64,000 nucleotides of DNA, taken from the NCBI RefSeq assembly GCF_963576615.1, contig NC_088714.1, forward strand, positions 39,284,572-39,348,571. The letters are read 5' to 3'. A program made the position numbers and the translations under genes. This document shows, piece by piece, positions 61,025 to 64,000 of this stretch. The first letter of the stretch is position 1; each line of letters starts with the position of its first letter. The notes under the pieces are model-generated. The model did no database searches. It worked only from the letters and a program-made list of their open reading frames with translations, and was not told the DNA's origin. The DNA is from Watersipora subatra. Lineage: Eukaryota; Bryozoa; Gymnolaemata; Cheilostomatida; Watersiporidae.

Positions 61025-64000
61025 TTACAGTTTGTTCTCAACCAGAACCACAATCTTTGTTACTGGTCTATCTAGGTGTTGCCGTTTGTTCATGCCTTTA
61101 CGGTAGTCAGGATTGGCAATCAGCAACCTAGCAGATCTAACTAGACCATCTTTAGACTTGTTACACTGTACAACTTTGGCTAGTTTCCAGTCGTTTCTAA
61201 CAGCATCACTGTCATTTACCACTACAATGTCTCCTACTTTAATATTTTTTGTTGGTTTATTCCATTTTTGCCTTTGTTGCAGTGTGCTTAAATAGTCAGT
61301 ACGCCACCGCTTCCAAAATTCATTGGCAATGTACTGAACTTGCTTCCAGCGTTTTCGGGAGTAAACATCAGGTTCAGAAAACTGACCAGGTGGAGGTAAC
61401 ACTACATCGGATTTCATGGTCAAAAGTAAATTTGGGGTAAGAGGAACCTGTTCATCTGTGATGGGACCAAGAGGTCGAGAATTGACTATTGCCATTACTT
61501 CAAAAAGAATAGTGCGCAATGTTGCACTATCAAACCTCCCACCATGCTTAAGAAGTAAACCTTTCAAAACACTTCTTACTGTACGAATTTGCCTCTCCCA
61601 AACTCCACCCATGTGAGATGTATGTGGCGGGTTGAATACAAACTCAATATTCATAAACTGGTTTGGTAGTTGCTTCTGCAACTCCTTTGTTAATTCCGAC
61701 ATGGCGCCTACAAAATTCGTACCTTGGTCGCACCTGATTTGTCTTACTGATCCTCTTATGGCTATAAAGGACCGTAGAGCGTTAATGAAAGAATCTGTGG
61801 ACATGTCATTTAAAAGCTCTAAATGAACTGCTCTTGAACTCATGCATGTGAATATAAGTCCATATCTTTTGACTTCCTTTCGAGCTTCCTTGGCTAAAAA
61901 GGGACCAAAGCAGTCACAACCACAGAAAGAGAATGGAGGTGACTCATCAGTTCTATCTGTTGGCAGAGGTGCCATTTGTTGCACCTGAGGTTTTCCTCTT
62001 GTTCTGCGACAACTCACACAGTGGTATATGTATGAAGCTACAAGCCGGGCAGCACCAAAGATCCAGTAGCCTGCAGACCTAAGTTTAGCAAGTGTCATGT
62101 TTTTTCCTTGATGGGCAGTTAGCTCATGGTGATGCCCTATAAGAAGTTGTGTTACATGACTTGTTTTGGGAAGCAGTAGCGGGTGCTTTTCTTCAAAGCT
62201 TTGGGTGTTGCACTGTCCCAGTCTCCCTCCTACTCTAAGTAAACCTTCTTTGTCTATGAAAGGATTTAGCCTGAACAGTGGACTGCCCTTGGCTACTGCA
62301 GACTGATTGTTCAGGCTTTTGATTTCTTCAGCAAAATGCTCACGCTGGCATGTCAGAATAATTGCACTCTCTGCAATTTTAAAAGCTGCCACAGAATCAG
62401 GCTTACGCTTTTTGATGCTAGGCGCAATGGATTGCACCTTAGCTATCAATTTGACTGCTTTTCTCCACGTGGAGAACTTTGCGACCCACTGTGACATATC
62501 ACTTTTATTTTGAATAGTGTTATGACTAACACTAATCTTGACTTCAGGATCATCATCAGTGACAGGAAATGTGTCAGTTTGTGTAAGTGTCAGTGGAGTC
62601 TGCCACAAAAAATCTGGTCCACTGAACCATGTTGACTCCCATAACTTGTTTGGAGTTAAACCTCTTGATGCATAGTCTGCTGAATTTTCAGCAGAGGGAA
62701 CATAATTCCACTGGCTTGGAGACGAGGCATCATGAATTTTTTGAACTCGATTTGAGACAAAAACGTGAAAGCGTCGTTCAGTGTTTGCTATGTACCCCAA
62801 AACCACTTTGGAATCGGTCCAGTAGTGATGTTGCACATCGTCAAATAGCAATTGTTTGTGGATGAACTGACTTATTTCCGCTGAGAGACAAGCAGCTTGC
62901 AGTTCAAGACGAGGTATGCTGGTTGCTGACGCAGGGGCTACTCTGGCTTTAGCTATTACTAGTGAAACATGAATATTACCCTTGTCGTTTACAAGGCGTA
63001 GGTAGGTGCATTGGCCATAGGCATATGAGCTGGCATCAGAGAAATGATGCAATTCTGCTTTGGTGACTGATCCAAATCCTTCAGGTTTGTAACACCGTTT
63101 TATTGTAACTGTGTTGAGCATACTTAGATTGTCTTTCCACTCATTCCAACTTTCCTGGAGTTCTGGCCCTATGGGATCATCCCAGTCTTTCTTTGATTTA
63201 CAGATAGATTTGAGAATGAGTTTTCCTTGCAAGGTAAAAGGAGCAATGAACCCTAGAGGATCGTAAAGAGAAGCTACAGTGGATAGGATACCTCTTCTGG
63301 TATTCACACTAGCTATCTCACCAACCTTAAATTGGAAACAATCATTTTCAACATCCCATTGTATGCCAAGGGCTCGCTCTGTAGGAAGAGCTTCTTTCCC
63401 TAAATCAATGTCTACGACGCTAGATGCTCGTTTCTGTTGAGCAATAGATTTCATGAAGTCTTTGTCATTTGACATAAATTTGTGCAAGAGGATGTTGCCA
63501 CTTTCACACAGTTTTGTTGTGTGTTTGATGAGAAGTCTGGCTTCTTCTGTAGTACTGACACTAGTCAGTCCATCATCAACATAGAAATTATCTTTTACAA
63601 AAGAGACAGCTTCTGTAGCAGCTGGTTCTCCATTACGATATTGATCCGCAAGATATCGAAGACCATATGTAGCACAAGCAGGTGAAGACCGGGCTCCAAA
63701 TAGATGAACCTTCATACGATATGGAACTATATTACCGAGATCGTCAAACCACAAAAACCTCAGGTAATTTTGAAAGGGTGGTAACACCCGAAACTGATGG
63801 AACATGCGTTCTATGTCACACATGATCGCAACATAATCCCGGCGAAATCGCATCAGGATGCCTATCAGACTATTGATATGATCAGGGCCTTGTAGCAGAT
63901 AGTCATTAAGACTACAGTTATCTACTTTGGAGCTGCCATCAAAAACTACCCGAATTTTATCGGGTTTCTTTGGATGGTACACTCCAAAATGTGGTATGTA
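61025..64000 (-). CDS. pol: BEL/Pao retrotransposon pol (RT, RNase H, integrase), 5' part beyond window
   Basis: The frame is open from the right window edge to a stop at 61025; residues are numbered from 63982. Reverse transcriptase: KIRVVFDGS, CDIERMFHQF (Asp56) and FYVDD (134-137). RNase H: FSDAS (Asp315), LELQAA (Glu360), WTDSK (Asp390) and NSADYASRG (Asp436). Integrase: a zinc finger with His617/His624 and Cys655/Cys658, then a DDE core at Asp690 (CGCDCFGPF), Asp752 (CDQGTNF) and Glu796 (GGVWERQ), and a C-terminal GDIVVV segment. This domain set and the YVDD motif are typical of BEL/Pao LTR retrotransposons of animals. Protease and gag would lie to the right, outside the window. All catalytic residues are present and no stop interrupts the frame, which suggests a young copy. 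Confidence 0.95.
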   Translation of the reverse strand, partial: YIPHFGVYHPKKPDKIRVVFDGSSKVDNCSLNDYLLQGPDHINSLIGILMRFRRDYVAIMCDIERMFHQFRVLPPFQNYLRFLWFDDLGNIVPYRMKVHLFGARSSPACATYGLRYLADQYRNGEPAATEAVSFVKDNFYVDDGLTSVSTTEEARLLIKHTTKLCESGNILLHKFMSNDKDFMKSIAQQKRASSVVDIDLGKEALPTERALGIQWDVENDCFQFKVGEIASVNTRRGILSTVASLYDPLGFIAPFTLQGKLILKSICKSKKDWDDPIGPELQESWNEWKDNLSMLNTVTIKRCYKPEGFGSVTKAELHHFSDASSYAYGQCTYLRLVNDKGNIHVSLVIAKARVAPASATSIPRLELQAACLSAEISQFIHKQLLFDDVQHHYWTDSKVVLGYIANTERRFHVFVSNRVQKIHDASSPSQWNYVPSAENSADYASRGLTPNKLWESTWFSGPDFLWQTPLTLTQTDTFPVTDDDPEVKISVSHNTIQNKSDMSQWVAKFSTWRKAVKLIAKVQSIAPSIKKRKPDSVAAFKIAESAIILTCQREHFAEEIKSLNNQSAVAKGSPLFRLNPFIDKEGLLRVGGRLGQCNTQSFEEKHPLLLPKTSHVTQLLIGHHHELTAHQGKNMTLAKLRSAGYWIFGAARLVASYIYHCVSCRRTRGKPQVQQMAPLPTDRTDESPPFSFCGCDCFGPFLAKEARKEVKRYGLIFTCMSSRAVHLELLNDMSTDSFINALRSFIAIRGSVRQIRCDQGTNFVGAMSELTKELQKQLPNQFMNIEFVFNPPHTSHMGGVWERQIRTVRSVLKGLLLKHGGRFDSATLRTILFEVMAIVNSRPLGPITDEQVPLTPNLLLTMKSDVVLPPPGQFSEPDVYSRKRWKQVQYIANEFWKRWRTDYLSTLQQRQKWNKPTKNIKVGDIVVVNDSDAVRNDWKLAKVVQCNKSKDGLVRSARLLIANPDYRKGMNKRQHLDRPVTKIVVLVENKL

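Overview
The window looks like AT-rich nuclear DNA from an invertebrate animal. Coding exons are short and separated by GT/AG introns. Minisatellites are very abundant, and the transposons include hAT-, P-, Harbinger-, pogo/Tc1-like, Copia and BEL/Pao types. A spiralian such as a bryozoan or mollusc would fit, but the sequence alone does not fix the phylum. There is no prokaryotic organisation. All gene models below were built by hand by matching reading frame and intron phase across exon borders.

Three host genes, all on the + strand, can be supported. (1) 1464-11004: a secreted plant-type (non-animal superfamily) haem peroxidase in at least eight exons. The last exon adds a long Ser/Thr/Pro mucin-like tail, and the first exon with the start codon was not found. 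(2) 19745-22287: a four-exon CD225/dispanin-type membrane protein with a PPAY motif. (3) 29964-45206, with probable further exons to 48887: a large FLASH/CASP8AP2-like protein (histone pre-mRNA processing family) with a DIY-containing N-terminus, a coiled coil and a long low-complexity basic/Ser-rich body. No functional link between the three genes is evident; they are simply neighbours.

Mobile DNA by region. 8190-8971: TIR element in the last peroxidase intron. 11259-11925: truncated copy of a TIR family also seen at 30528-30620 and 33677-34928. 12476-14087: P-like element with an exact 8-bp target duplication and a dead THAP domain. 14126-15526: decayed Copia element. 28416-29697: long-inverted-repeat element with a second element (29233-29633) inside one arm. 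31145-35673: hAT element with a dead transposase and two further elements nested in it. 51461-51809: GC-rich MITE. 60188-64000: BEL/Pao element with an intact pol frame running off the right edge.

Minisatellites occupy much of the rest, with periods of 12 to about 90 bp. The largest is a 42-bp array of about 2.3 kb inside the FLASH-like gene. Several arrays are open in many frames and generate false ORFs. The stretches 23246-25330, 25946-28415, 48933-51460 and 51813-55660 contain no gene I can support.
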